Shown here one piece after another: positions 1 through 9,122 of a DNA stretch of 64,000 bases (the first letter of the stretch is position 1; the number at the start of each line of letters is the position of its first letter). Source of the stretch: Armatimonadota bacterium (GTDB taxonomy: Bacteria; Armatimonadota; HRBIN16); contig BPGU01000001.1 of assembly GCA_026003195.1 (NCBI GenBank), positions 62,001 through 126,000 of the forward strand, in the 5' to 3' direction. Below the pieces are notes generated by a model. It had not been told where the DNA came from. It did not search any database and worked only from the letters and a program-made list of their open reading frames with translations. The position numbers and the translations under genes were made by a program.

Positions 1-198
1 GCTGGACAGCCGGGCGACTACCTGCTGATTTGGTGCAAACCCTACGGCAAGGGACGTGTATTCTACACCGGCCTGGGACACCGCGAGGATGTCATTGAGA
101 GCGAATGGTATAAGCAGCACATGCTCGGAGGCATCCGCTGGGCGCTGGGCATTATCAGGAACCCTCAGCCCCGCGTGGGGTCGCCCAAACCTCGATGA
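1..198 (+). CDS. ThuA-like domain protein, C-terminal end (5' truncated by window edge)
   Basis: The frame is open from base 1 to a TGA at 196-198 and gives the last 65 residues of a protein. The visible segment has the pattern of the end of ThuA/trehalose-utilisation-like (class I glutamine amidotransferase fold) proteins: a strand ending in GKGRVFYTGLGH, then HMLGGIRWALG. The last ATGA is shared with the start of the recombinase gene, so the two are translationally coupled. The family call rests on this short C-terminal pattern only; function and start lie outside the window. Confidence 0.6.
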   Translation, partial: AGQPGDYLLIWCKPYGKGRVFYTGLGHREDVIESEWYKQHMLGGIRWALGIIRNPQPRVGSPKPR

Positions 199-1082
199 AC
201 GAATACGTTACCCGGTTTCTGCACTACCTGCGTGTGGAGCGAGGAGCTTCTGCCCACACGCAGGACGCTTACTCGCGTGATCTGCGCCAGCTCGCTGAGT
301 TCGCCCGTCAGCGTGGCTACTCTTTGCACGACGCTCTGGGGGAAAATGGCTTGCTGAGTTTCGCCCAGCACCTGCGTCAACGGGGGTTGGCGGAGGTGAG
401 CATCGAACGCAAGCTGTGCGCGGCGCGCGCGCTTGCCCGCTTTTTGCGGCAGGAGGGTATGCTCCCTGAGGAAACGGTTCCCTCCGTCGCCACTTTCCGT
501 CTTCCCCGCAAGCTACCCAGCGCCCTTTCCCTCCAGGAGGTGGAAAGCCTTCTCGCACAACCCGATACCCGAACACCCCTCGGGCTGCGCGACAGGGCGA
601 TGCTGGAGCTGGCATATGCAGCGGGGTTGCGTGTGTCCGAGGTCGTGGGCTTGCGCCTGCAGGACATCGATCTGCACGAGGGCTTTGTGCGCGTGTTCGG
701 CAAGCGGGCGAAAGAGCGATGGGTGCCCTTTGGGGATGGAGCCCTATCCGCGTTGCAGGACTATCTGCGCCTCGCCCGTCCCAAACTGCTGGGCAAGCGT
801 AGCGAGGACTACCTTTTCCTCAGCGAGCGCGGCACTCCGCTCTCTCGCACGCAGTTCTGGCTGCGCCTGAAGCAGTATGCGCAGAAGGCAGGTATCTCCC
901 GACCCGTGAGCCCGCACACCCTGCGCCACTCGTTTGCGGTGCATCTGTTGCAGGGTGGGGCAGACCTGCGTGCGGTGCAGGAGATGCTGGGACATGCCAG
1001 CATCAACACCACTCAAATCTACACGCGGGTGAGCATCGACCACCTGCGCGAAGTGTACAGGAAGCACCACCCGAGGGCGTAG
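195..1082 (+). CDS. Tyrosine site-specific recombinase XerC/XerD
   Basis: At 295 residues this matches the usual length of XerC/XerD, which resolve chromosome dimers at dif with FtsK. The N-terminal SAM-like core-binding domain covers about residues 1-85 and the catalytic domain the rest. The catalytic set is complete: R146 in AGLRVSEV, H241 and R244 in HTLRH, H267 in LGHASI and the nucleophile Y276 in IYTRV. The start ATG overlaps the TGA of the upstream gene. No adjacent mobile element or attachment site is visible, so a housekeeping role is favoured. XerC and XerD cannot be told apart from the sequence alone. Confidence 0.92.
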   Translation: MNEYVTRFLHYLRVERGASAHTQDAYSRDLRQLAEFARQRGYSLHDALGENGLLSFAQHLRQRGLAEVSIERKLCAARALARFLRQEGMLPEETVPSVATFRLPRKLPSALSLQEVESLLAQPDTRTPLGLRDRAMLELAYAAGLRVSEVVGLRLQDIDLHEGFVRVFGKRAKERWVPFGDGALSALQDYLRLARPKLLGKRSEDYLFLSERGTPLSRTQFWLRLKQYAQKAGISRPVSPHTLRHSFAVHLLQGGADLRAVQEMLGHASINTTQIYTRVSIDHLREVYRKHHPRA

Positions 1083-1113
1083 TGGAACTGGCGTCCGCGG
1101 TAGTGGTTCCACT
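1081..1113. terminator. Possible hairpin between convergent genes
   Basis: AGTGGAAC (1081-1088) pairs perfectly with GTTCCACT (1106-1113) around a 17-nt loop. It lies at the convergent ends of the recombinase and HEAT-repeat genes. No T-tract follows on either strand, so intrinsic termination is not certain. Confidence 0.3.
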
Positions 1114-1143
1114 CGCCCCACGAGCGAGCGCACCTTCCTGCTT

Positions 1144-2544
1144 TTATCGCCTGCTCTGCTTCAGCGTGATAATTGCCCCCTCCAGATACTCTTGTACCAG
1201 CGGCGACCTCTCCACCATCCGCTGATACTCCAGTATCGGCACCAGCCACCGCATCCCCGATGACTCCAGAGCACGCACTGCATGGGTGCGGGTGGCTTCG
1301 TCAGGATGCTCACGAAGCACCTTCAATAAAGGAGGTATCGCCTCAGGGTGTTTCATCTCACCCAGTGCCATGATCGCCTCCGCTCGAGACGACAGGTCCT
1401 CCTCCCCCAATAGCACGACAAGGTCGGGTATGGCGCAAGGGTCTCCGATTTTGCCCAGAGCCCAGGCACACGCCATTCTGACGGCACGGGAAGGGGCTTC
1501 ACGAAGCAACTGGCGCAGCGGCTCTACCGCCTCTGCGGCGCGCAGGTTGCCCAACACTTCGATGACTTCGGATTGCGCGATGTCCACATCGGGTCCCGGA
1601 GGCTGAACCATCGCCTTGAGCAGATAGGGCACGACCGGTCTTCCCATGAGGGTCAGTATCTCCACCACACCCTGACGCGCGTCGTTGCCCGCCAGCGCGT
1701 TGACCATCGTGTTCACTGTCTGCTCCAGGTTCATCCCTTTCGTACGCATCTGCCAGTATGCCCACGCAGGGTCGACCTGCCCGGGCTCCAAGGGCAGGAG
1801 GTCTAGTGCTCTTGCAGGGTCCAGAGTGCGCAGCCCTCTGCCGATAACCTCCAGCGCACGCTTGTCGCCGATTTCCGCCAGAGCCTGATGTGCTCCCCAC
1901 CATACCTCCGCCTTCTCACACAGTTCCAGCAACGTGGGAACCGCCTCACGCGCTTTGAGCATGCCTAACACGCGCACAGCCATATCTTTGCGGTAGGGTG
2001 TCTCCACATTGGCTTGGATCTCCGATAACCGGTTCCACCGCGTCAGGCGCTGCTCCTGCCACGGGGTGAAATCGCCTCGTGCCCAACGGATCATCTCGGC
2101 GATGTACGCATCCCGCCCTTTCAGACGCGCCTGTATCCGCTCGATGGTTACCCGAGCGGCGATAGAGTCCCACAGCGCATACAGGTCACCCTGTTGCAAA
2201 CGGTGCTCCAGGAAACGCTGCAGCGCGGCGATGGCTTCCTCCCCGCCGATATCTCCCAGACGCATCAACACATACGCCCTGCGGGTGGGCCAGTCGTCTT
2301 CACCCCTCTGCTCAATCCATTCTAAGTATTCCCCTCTTTCACACGCCTGCAGATACTGTTCCAGCACGTCTAACAGGGGTTGTGGCGAGCGCTGGGAAAG
2401 ACGATACAGTTGTATCCAACTCTCGGGCGTCTTAAGCAGCACCATCGCGGGCATTCGCAGTTGTTGCTTGAGCGGAGGCAGGTCTGCACGCCCTGCGCAA
2501 GCTGCCATCAGCAAGAGACATACGAGTATCCACCGTACGTTCAT
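1144..2544 (-). CDS. Secreted HEAT-repeat protein (first of two paralogues)
   Basis: The 466-residue product begins with a hydrophobic stretch ending in MAACAG, a plausible lipoprotein or Sec signal. The rest is alpha-helical repeats of the HEAT/PBS-lyase type, clearest in the C-terminal half, where units such as ALGKIGDPCAIPDLVVLLG recur about every 31 residues. The ATG is preceded by AAGGAGG at good spacing. It lies 50 nt after a paralogue with the same N-terminal plan and the same DPxWAYWQMRT segment, so both probably arose by tandem duplication. HEAT arrays are protein-binding scaffolds; the partner is unknown. The upstream dockerin/HExxH protein in the same operon is one candidate. Confidence 0.8.
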   Translation of the reverse strand: MNVRWILVCLLLMAACAGRADLPPLKQQLRMPAMVLLKTPESWIQLYRLSQRSPQPLLDVLEQYLQACERGEYLEWIEQRGEDDWPTRRAYVLMRLGDIGGEEAIAALQRFLEHRLQQGDLYALWDSIAARVTIERIQARLKGRDAYIAEMIRWARGDFTPWQEQRLTRWNRLSEIQANVETPYRKDMAVRVLGMLKAREAVPTLLELCEKAEVWWGAHQALAEIGDKRALEVIGRGLRTLDPARALDLLPLEPGQVDPAWAYWQMRTKGMNLEQTVNTMVNALAGNDARQGVVEILTLMGRPVVPYLLKAMVQPPGPDVDIAQSEVIEVLGNLRAAEAVEPLRQLLREAPSRAVRMACAWALGKIGDPCAIPDLVVLLGEEDLSSRAEAIMALGEMKHPEAIPPLLKVLREHPDEATRTHAVRALESSGMRWLVPILEYQRMVERSPLVQEYLEGAIITLKQSRR

Positions 2545-2594
2545 GGTATCCTCCTTTTCTCCTCCCCTGGAACCTCATTGCAAGGGGTTATCTT

Positions 2595-4043
2595 TCACCG
2601 TGCCTTTCGCCGCAGCGCCTCAAGTGTTATTCGGATCCGAGCCTTGACCGCATCTACCGGCTCGCTCTGAAGTCTTTCTTCCAGCACGGGGATCGTGGCA
2701 GACGAACCCACCGTAGCCAGAGCATTAACGGCAACAAAGCGGATGTTTTCATCAGCATCCTCTGTTGCCATTGAGAGTAGCAGGGGCTCAGCGCGGGGGT
2801 CACCAATCTTCTCCAGAGCCTCAATCGCGGTCTGCTTAAACGAGGGTCTGCTGTCATGCTGAAGCACGGCTATCAAATCATCGACCGCTTCCCTTGCTCT
2901 TAGCGTCCCCAGAGCGGACGCGGCATCTGTCCTGAAGGGACTATGCAGCCATTTCCGTATCGCTTGTATCGCCTCTACTGCCTGCAGCCTGGGCAAAATC
3001 GCTAATGCCAGGCTGATCGCCTCTACAGAACTTTTCGGATCTTCTAGCACCCTGATGAGAGCTGGAACCGCAGGCTTGCCGATGTATTCCAGTATCTCAT
3101 CATAGTATAGTCTTGTTACAAAACGAGACTCGGAAGCCTGAGTCCCCCATGGTAGAGTGATCGGGGGGTCATGCCGAAAGACCTTCACCTCTCTCTCGCA
3201 GGTGCGGATAACCTCCCATATCGCCTGTTCCAGGCTCATCCCTTCGGTACGCATCTGCCAGTATGCCCAGACCGGGTCTGGCTCGCCCGGCTCCAGAGGC
3301 ATGATACTACACATATTAGGGGGCCACGGGATAAACTTCGCAAGGTACTCTTTCAGTACTTTCAAACTGCGCTGGTCACCAATGCGAGCCAGAGCACGTG
3401 CGTAGAAGCCGTCTATACCGATAAAACTGGCGACCTGCTGCTCACACCGCTCCGCTAACGCTGGTACTCCCTCGCGTGCTTGCAAGATACCCAAGGCACG
3501 CGCCCCATACCACATGCGTCGCCAAAGGAGCCCTTTCTCCCGCAAGGGCATCATCGGCAGCGGGTCGGGCGATTGCACCCACTCTATCATCGCACGCACA
3601 TAGTCATCCCTGCCCTTAGAGCGGAGGCGAATGCGCTCGATAGTCAGGCGGATATCGTCAGCTCTCTCCTCGAAAATTTGCCGCTCGTGTTCTACAGCTC
3701 GTGCAGCTCGCTCTTCGCACTCTGAGAGGTATTCCTCCAAACGAGGTATCCAGCCGGGAGGGGCTACGTCACCGATGCGTTGTAAAACGTACCAGCGAAA
3801 TTGCTCCGCTTCCGTGTCATTGCCCAGCACTTTCTGTGCCAGCAAATGATCGTCCAGATACAATAGCAGAGCAGAAGGGCTACTTTCGGAAAGATGGTAT
3901 ATCTCTATCCACTGCTTCGGGGTCGAGCGCAGGATGAAGGCTGGCAACGCCAGCTTATCCCGCACCTTAAGGGGAGACTGTGACGCGTGCATATCTGCGC
4001 ACATCAGTGCGACCGCAGGTACCCATACCCAATATGTCTTCAC
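2595..4043 (-). CDS. Secreted HEAT-repeat protein (second paralogue)
   Basis: I place the start at the GTG at 4043 because AGGAGG (4052-4057) sits 8 nt before it, and the protein then opens with a normal signal peptide (KTYWVWVPAVALMCADMHA). The frame is open a further 30 nt upstream. The 482-residue product shares its layout with the next gene: an N-terminal SPLK...LPAFIL...WIEIYHL block, a central DPVWAYWQMRTEGMSLEQ block, then HEAT repeats to the end. It follows the dockerin/HExxH gene by 36 nt, which suggests one transcript. No enzyme motif is visible, so a binding or scaffold role is inferred. Confidence 0.8.
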   Translation of the reverse strand: MKTYWVWVPAVALMCADMHASQSPLKVRDKLALPAFILRSTPKQWIEIYHLSESSPSALLLYLDDHLLAQKVLGNDTEAEQFRWYVLQRIGDVAPPGWIPRLEEYLSECEERAARAVEHERQIFEERADDIRLTIERIRLRSKGRDDYVRAMIEWVQSPDPLPMMPLREKGLLWRRMWYGARALGILQAREGVPALAERCEQQVASFIGIDGFYARALARIGDQRSLKVLKEYLAKFIPWPPNMCSIMPLEPGEPDPVWAYWQMRTEGMSLEQAIWEVIRTCEREVKVFRHDPPITLPWGTQASESRFVTRLYYDEILEYIGKPAVPALIRVLEDPKSSVEAISLALAILPRLQAVEAIQAIRKWLHSPFRTDAASALGTLRAREAVDDLIAVLQHDSRPSFKQTAIEALEKIGDPRAEPLLLSMATEDADENIRFVAVNALATVGSSATIPVLEERLQSEPVDAVKARIRITLEALRRKAR

Positions 4044-4079
4044 CTTCAGTCCCTCCTCGTGTGCATAATGCATGTTGAT

Positions 4080-6158
4080 CTAATAATCCTGCCGGCCGTT
4101 CTCCGACCAGTCCTGAACATCTAGACTGCCGATAGTGTAACCATTCCATTCTCCATACAGCTGTGCGAACATCTCTAAGTCGATAGTTGTACACACTTCT
4201 GGCCCTGGAGATTTCCTGCCATACAACCACCATCGCTCTATTGCATAGGGGTCTTCAGGATGAAAACCGAGGGAACGATGCGCGCTTTCGAAATCGCCAG
4301 GAACGCCATCTTCGTCCTTGTCATAGTACTCCCAAACTTTCCTGTTAGGATCCCAAAACCTTGCCCTCTTGTTAAAGGGGCGCCATTCCCCAAACCACTC
4401 GATGTGCTCTGCCGAGAAACCTCTCCATGAGGCAAGCCATAGGTCACGATGGGCAAATTCATGCGCCACCACAGTTGCCAGCCAGTCGATACCAGAGGCA
4501 ATCAAACCGTAGGCTGGCTTCTTGGTGGCTGCGGGAGCGTTTTCATGGGCTGCGAGTATGTTCAAACCAAAGAGGTAGATGCGACCGCGCCAGCTTTCTT
4601 GATATCGGCGCGATCCCGGTGCCCATTCTCCTTTCCAATCAAACACTGCCGACACACCCCCCAGACCCATAAATGGGACAGGTGCATAATAGACGATGTA
4701 GCCGTTCTCCAGGCTGGCGTCTATCTCGTTGAATCTGGGGATAACCGCTCCCCAATGCCCTGGTCGGTTGTCGAACCAGTTCGGTGGATTCCACAGACCG
4801 TCTGCCGAATAGCCTCGCGTGAAATCTTCTATCTCGTCATTGCGGTCGAGTGCAAAAGTGACTGCTCGTGAACGGGACTTGGTGTTTTGGAAACCAAGCC
4901 AGGGGTCTGGGTAGGGAGAGGCAAAGGTCGCTCTCACTTCTATCTCCACACGCCGATGCTCCTCGTCCGGCGATATGGGAAATGTGTCAAATAGTCTGCC
5001 CCTAGGGTCCCCCCACAACCTCCCATTCCACGGCATTTGCAGCCACTCCACATATCGCAGGTACCAAGGTAACGTAGGGGTTGTATCGACCACCCACGCA
5101 AAGTAAACAGAATCCCCAGGATGGAAACCGGAGGTCACCAGTGAAGCACTGGTAGTTCCCCCGACGCCAACCGAATGGCCTGCGATAGTGCGGATAGTTG
5201 GAACCTTCAGCAGGGTCAGGTCGATGGTTACGGACACAGGTGCATCGCGACGAGCCGGGACGTTACTCCAATCGAACACTGTACATTGGATGCGCACTTG
5301 CTGCGAAAATTCATCAAAGATATCAGGGTAGTAGTCTGCTATAAAGTCAGAGCTTGGGCGGGGGTCCACTTCGCCACCGCCTTCCAAGACGTGCCAGAAA
5401 ACACGAAAGTTATTTGACCGTTCACGTTCTTGGTTGACAAAACGCGCAGTGCCGTCGGCTGACACAATAAAAACCTCATCATAGTCAACGACTCTGAGGC
5501 GAAGGGTTATTGGTGTGTAAAAGAAGCTAAACAGCTCGTGCGTCGGCGGCTCGAGGACAGTAACCTGTATAGGACTGCCCTTTCCGTAGCCTCGAGGATG
5601 TACCGGTCTCAAGCGCAGGAAACCGCTATTTCCTGAGGTAACCTGCGCCAGTACATCCCATGGGCCGGTGTCTGGCAAGTGCAAAGTGAACAAGCTTTCT
5701 TCGTCTACTACAAACTCTCTGCAGTACACGACTGGTTGGAAGGCGCTTTGCTTGTAAGCCTCCAAGCGCACAGTGAGAGGTATTCCTCTCCATTCTTGTA
5801 GTTTGAGCATCCCTCGTATCTCATACCCCTCACTCGGTGCAGGCTGTCTGGGCAACGCGGGGTCAAACGGCTCCGCACCCACTGCACCGAAATTGCGCAC
5901 CACGATGCCGTAATCGTACAGCGTCACTTCCAAATCACCGTCCAAATCGGCGCGGGGGTCCCAGTTGGGGTCATTCGGTGTGCTCCCGAAAGCGTTCACC
6001 ACGATGCCGAAGTCCAAGAGGGTCACTTCGTTATCGCCGTCGCAGTCGCCGTTGAGCAGGGTGATGTGCAGGTCTTGCGCTTGCAGGGGAGACGGCAGCA
6101 AGCACAGACTGAAAACTGCCCAGGCGATAAGGGTGGGGTAGAAAAGCGCGATTTGCAA
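4080..6158 (-). CDS. Secreted protein with N-terminal dockerin-like pair and HExxH metallopeptidase-like motif
   Basis: The start is a TTG followed by a clear signal peptide (hydrophobic core, then PLQAQ). GGAGG lies 14 nt upstream, longer than usual, but there is no better in-frame start. Residues about 30-90 carry two dockerin-like EF-hand loops (DGDNEVTLLDFG and DGDLEVTLYDYG). A carboxypeptidase-regulatory-like beta domain follows. Near residue 570 there is HEFAH, the HExxH zinc-binding pattern of metallopeptidases, with further acidic residues downstream. It is the first gene of an apparent operon with two HEAT-repeat genes and has its own consensus promoter. Peptidase activity is inference, as the rest matches no family I recognise. 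Confidence 0.75.
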   Translation of the reverse strand: MQIALFYPTLIAWAVFSLCLLPSPLQAQDLHITLLNGDCDGDNEVTLLDFGIVVNAFGSTPNDPNWDPRADLDGDLEVTLYDYGIVVRNFGAVGAEPFDPALPRQPAPSEGYEIRGMLKLQEWRGIPLTVRLEAYKQSAFQPVVYCREFVVDEESLFTLHLPDTGPWDVLAQVTSGNSGFLRLRPVHPRGYGKGSPIQVTVLEPPTHELFSFFYTPITLRLRVVDYDEVFIVSADGTARFVNQERERSNNFRVFWHVLEGGGEVDPRPSSDFIADYYPDIFDEFSQQVRIQCTVFDWSNVPARRDAPVSVTIDLTLLKVPTIRTIAGHSVGVGGTTSASLVTSGFHPGDSVYFAWVVDTTPTLPWYLRYVEWLQMPWNGRLWGDPRGRLFDTFPISPDEEHRRVEIEVRATFASPYPDPWLGFQNTKSRSRAVTFALDRNDEIEDFTRGYSADGLWNPPNWFDNRPGHWGAVIPRFNEIDASLENGYIVYYAPVPFMGLGGVSAVFDWKGEWAPGSRRYQESWRGRIYLFGLNILAAHENAPAATKKPAYGLIASGIDWLATVVAHEFAHRDLWLASWRGFSAEHIEWFGEWRPFNKRARFWDPNRKVWEYYDKDEDGVPGDFESAHRSLGFHPEDPYAIERWWLYGRKSPGPEVCTTIDLEMFAQLYGEWNGYTIGSLDVQDWSENGRQDY

Positions 6159-6211
6159 GACATCTTGAAGAACCTCCCTTCGTGAATTGCTTGTTACATA
6201 AGCTTGTCTGT

Positions 6212-6241
6212 ATTATACGGCTTGGGTGCAGTATGTGTCAA
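6212..6241 (-). promoter_or_regulatory. Sigma70-type promoter for the dockerin/HExxH operon
   Basis: On the minus strand TTGACA (6241-6236) and TATAAT (6217-6212) are separated by 18 nt. Both hexamers match consensus perfectly. The site lies about 54 nt before the TTG start. Confidence 0.75.
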
Positions 6242-6292
6242 AAGTTTTTCGAGCCAGAAAGTTTTTTCTGAAATCAGGCGCTACCCACCCTC

Positions 6293-6910
6293 TTACAGCG
6301 GGCGCACCATGAAGTACTGTGCGCTGAAGCCCATCCAGCGTGAGGCAAACCACCCCAAGCGTTCGGTGCGCACCGTACGGAAGCCCATCCGTTCATACAG
6401 CTGCTTCGCGCGGGGATTGGTATCCACCACATGCAGGGATATCTCCCTTTTGCCCGCCTGGCGCGACTCCTCCAAGCAGCGTTCCAGCAACAGCGTGCCG
6501 ATACCCTGTCCGCGATAGCGTGCATCCACCGCCAGCGATTCCAGGTACGAACGGGTGGGCGTGCACAGGTTGCTGCACATCGCGCTCATGATAAACGTCG
6601 TCGTCAGCACTCGCCATCCCCGTACGTGACGCCGGGCAAGCCTCCACACCTTGCGCCAGCTTGGGCGGTGCGTGTGGTCGCGCCGTAGCACTGCCATACC
6701 CGCCACCTGACCTTCCACTTCCGCGACCAGCGTTTCACTCAGGCGCATCTGATCGTGCAGCAGCAGGTCAGCGACGAGGTCTGCCATCCTGTCCGCGTGT
6801 TTACCAAAAGCCCATGCGATTTTGGAGCCGAACGCCTCCACATAGAGCCGTGCCAGTGCCGGGGCGTCCTGCTGTCGCCCCGTTCGTATCGCTATCTGCA
6901 GGCAGGACAT
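6293..6910 (-). CDS. GNAT-family N-acetyltransferase
   Basis: The 205-residue product has the GNAT fold signature. An N-terminal IAIRTGRQQDAPALARLY strand-helix is followed by the acetyl-CoA pyrophosphate loop RYRGQGIGTLL near residue 137 and the motif B region TNPRAKQLYERMGFR near residue 166. Such enzymes transfer acetyl from acetyl-CoA to an amine; the substrate cannot be read from the sequence. The ATG at 6910 lies 44 nt from the divergent start of the repeat-protein gene, so the two may share a control region. The insert between the N-terminal half and motif A is longer than in minimal GNATs. Confidence 0.85.
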   Translation of the reverse strand: MSCLQIAIRTGRQQDAPALARLYVEAFGSKIAWAFGKHADRMADLVADLLLHDQMRLSETLVAEVEGQVAGMAVLRRDHTHRPSWRKVWRLARRHVRGWRVLTTTFIMSAMCSNLCTPTRSYLESLAVDARYRGQGIGTLLLERCLEESRQAGKREISLHVVDTNPRAKQLYERMGFRTVRTERLGWFASRWMGFSAQYFMVRPL

Positions 6911-6954
6911 TCTCCCCGTCTCCCAGAAAGAGGAACGCAGTGGTGAGGAAAACC

Positions 6955-9006
6955 ATGCGCGTTTTGGTGTATACCTTATTCGTTATCGTGTGTCTGTTCC
7001 TGCCTGCCTGGGGCGATGGTGATGCCTTCGAACAGGCTCTGGCGCAGGTCGGCTTGACCAAACACACGGCGCGTTTCAACCCGCTGGACCTGCAGCTGTA
7101 TGGCGGCGGCGAATACCGATTACCCTTCTTCGATAGTGTACACCTGGATCCCTGGCGCGTGCCGTTTGTGGTGCGAACGCTGCGGCAGGATTGTCTGCAA
7201 AACGCAGGCAACGTAGCCAGCCTGACCTCTACTGCCAGCCTGCGTCTGTCGGAAGGCACGCGCCGCACGCTGATTGGCGACCCGACCGAAGCGTTGAAAC
7301 GTGAAGCAGACGGGGTCCGTCAGCCTCTATATCAGGCAGTGGCGGCGATTTATCGCGCTGCGGGACAGAAGATGCCCGAAAAAGCGGCATGGGTAGGGCA
7401 GCTCGCCGCTGTGCCGATGCAGGTACAGAAGCCGGTGGCATACCTGCTGCTGGCAACGGTGGAGGCACGCCGCTGGCGCGACCTCGCCTTTCGGGATGCC
7501 TTTGCGCAAAGCGACGCGCAATCTCTTTTCGAAATGCTGTGTCCGCCCCCTTCTGAATCGGAGAAACTGCAGGATATATCCCACACCGCTTACTGGCGCC
7601 TGGTACGAACGGTGGATTTGAAAGCGTTGTTCGCAGGCGCGCACGACCTGATGCTGGTCTCGGAGCGGGTAGCGACGGAGCTGCGCAAAACCCCGATATC
7701 CGACGGCTTCCGCGTGGATATCCCCACCCCATACGGCATCGTCGCGCTCCATGACGGCAGGGCGGATACCTACAACCGTCAGAAGTATCTGCTCATTGTG
7801 GATACCAGTGGCAACGATACCTATCTGGAGGCAGGAGGCACACTTTCTGCTGACCATCCGATAACGGTAGTGATCGACCTGAAGGGCAACGACCGCTACC
7901 TGCAGGATTCTGCGATGGCTTCGCGCGGCGTCGCAGAAGTGTCCGACCGCAAAACGCGACGGGTGTCGCCCTGCATCGGCGGAGCGGTGATGGGCTATGC
8001 CTTCGTGCTGGACATGGAGGGTGACGACCTCTACCGCTCACTGGCGATCACGCAGGGCGGGGCGGTCTTCGGTGTGGGCGCACTCACCGACAACGCAGGC
8101 GATGACCGGTACGAATGTTACGTCAACGGTCAGGGTAGCGCGGACTGGGGCATCGGTCTGTGCGTGGACCGTGCGGGGAACGACCGTTACCACTGCTTCA
8201 GTACGTCACAGGGCTACGGCAGCACCAAGGGCTACGGGTTATTGCTGGATGTAGAAGGTGATGACACCTACATCGCTGATGACCAGACCCTCGATTTCCC
8301 CTCCCCCCAGACGGACAAACACAATGTGAGCCTCGCCCAGGGCACGGGCTACGGAAGGCGTGCGGACTACACCGATGGACACTCGCTGGCGGGGGGTATT
8401 GGCATACTGGTAGACGGCACGGGCAATGATCGCTATAGCTGTGGAGTGTTCGGGCAGGGTGTGGGATACTGGTACGGGCTGGGTATTCTCTCTGATGGCG
8501 GCGGCGACGATGTGTACGAGGGTATCTGGTATGTACAGGGGGCGTCGGCGCACTTCGCGGTAGGTGTTCTGGAAGACGCGGGCGGCAACGACCGTTACAC
8601 CGCGACGATGAACATGGCGCAGGGGGCAGGGCACGATTTCTCACTCGGCTGGCTGGTAGAACTCGGCGGTCATGATGTCTATCGCGCCCCGAACCTGAGC
8701 CTGGGTGGCGGCAATGCCAACGGCATCGGTATCTTCTGGGACGCTTCCGGGGATGACCGTTACGAGGTGCAGCCCTCCCTCACTCTGGGGCGCAGCAGCA
8801 TCGGCGCACGAGGTACTCTGCGCGAGCGAGCCATCTGTCTGGGACTGTTCTGTGATACGGGAGGCAAGGATACCTATCCGGAGGGGTTGCCTTTTGCCCG
8901 CGATAACTGCCGGTGGAGCCAGCCCGGTGCTTCGCAGCCCCCTTTGAAGCTGGAGTATGGTGTGGGTATCGACTGCGAGCAACCGTTGCAGCCAGAGGAT
9001 GTGTAG
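6955..9006 (+). CDS. Secreted GxDxY-repeat protein (beta-solenoid-like)
   Basis: I choose the ATG at 6955, with GGTGAGG just upstream; it opens a signal peptide (VLVYTLFVIVCLFLPAWG). The 683-residue protein has an alpha-rich N-terminal half to about residue 270. Twelve units with the core D-x-x-G-x-D-x-Y follow, for example DTSGNDTY, DNAGDDRY, DGGGDDVY and DASGDDRY, mostly spaced about 25-28 residues apart. Between cores there is a second conserved stretch of QG, five or so residues, then GxGxL. The regular spacing and Asp/Gly-rich turns suggest a calcium-binding beta-solenoid distantly reminiscent of RTX repeats, but the unit is not the RTX nonapeptide. I do not recognise a named family. Function unknown; exported. 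Confidence 0.75.
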   Translation: MRVLVYTLFVIVCLFLPAWGDGDAFEQALAQVGLTKHTARFNPLDLQLYGGGEYRLPFFDSVHLDPWRVPFVVRTLRQDCLQNAGNVASLTSTASLRLSEGTRRTLIGDPTEALKREADGVRQPLYQAVAAIYRAAGQKMPEKAAWVGQLAAVPMQVQKPVAYLLLATVEARRWRDLAFRDAFAQSDAQSLFEMLCPPPSESEKLQDISHTAYWRLVRTVDLKALFAGAHDLMLVSERVATELRKTPISDGFRVDIPTPYGIVALHDGRADTYNRQKYLLIVDTSGNDTYLEAGGTLSADHPITVVIDLKGNDRYLQDSAMASRGVAEVSDRKTRRVSPCIGGAVMGYAFVLDMEGDDLYRSLAITQGGAVFGVGALTDNAGDDRYECYVNGQGSADWGIGLCVDRAGNDRYHCFSTSQGYGSTKGYGLLLDVEGDDTYIADDQTLDFPSPQTDKHNVSLAQGTGYGRRADYTDGHSLAGGIGILVDGTGNDRYSCGVFGQGVGYWYGLGILSDGGGDDVYEGIWYVQGASAHFAVGVLEDAGGNDRYTATMNMAQGAGHDFSLGWLVELGGHDVYRAPNLSLGGGNANGIGIFWDASGDDRYEVQPSLTLGRSSIGARGTLRERAICLGLFCDTGGKDTYPEGLPFARDNCRWSQPGASQPPLKLEYGVGIDCEQPLQPEDV

Positions 9007-9026
9007 TCCCAGCCAGCGCAAGATGG

Positions 9027-9055
9027 TTGACTTCCGGAAACAAAAAATGTACAAT
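9027..9055 (+). promoter_or_regulatory. Promoter of the citrate synthase gene
   Basis: TTGACT (9027-9032) and TACAAT (9050-9055) are separated by 17 nt, each one base from consensus, in the short gap before the citrate synthase gene. Confidence 0.65.
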
Positions 9056-9122
9056 CCTCATAGTATTCATTGCCTCGCGAAATAAAATGCGTGAGGTACT
9101 ACGTGGACAGGAGATAGGCACC

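Noticed and set aside
195-1082. Phage or island integrase
   Set aside because: Length and motifs fit XerC/XerD. No tRNA target, direct repeats or phage genes lie around it.
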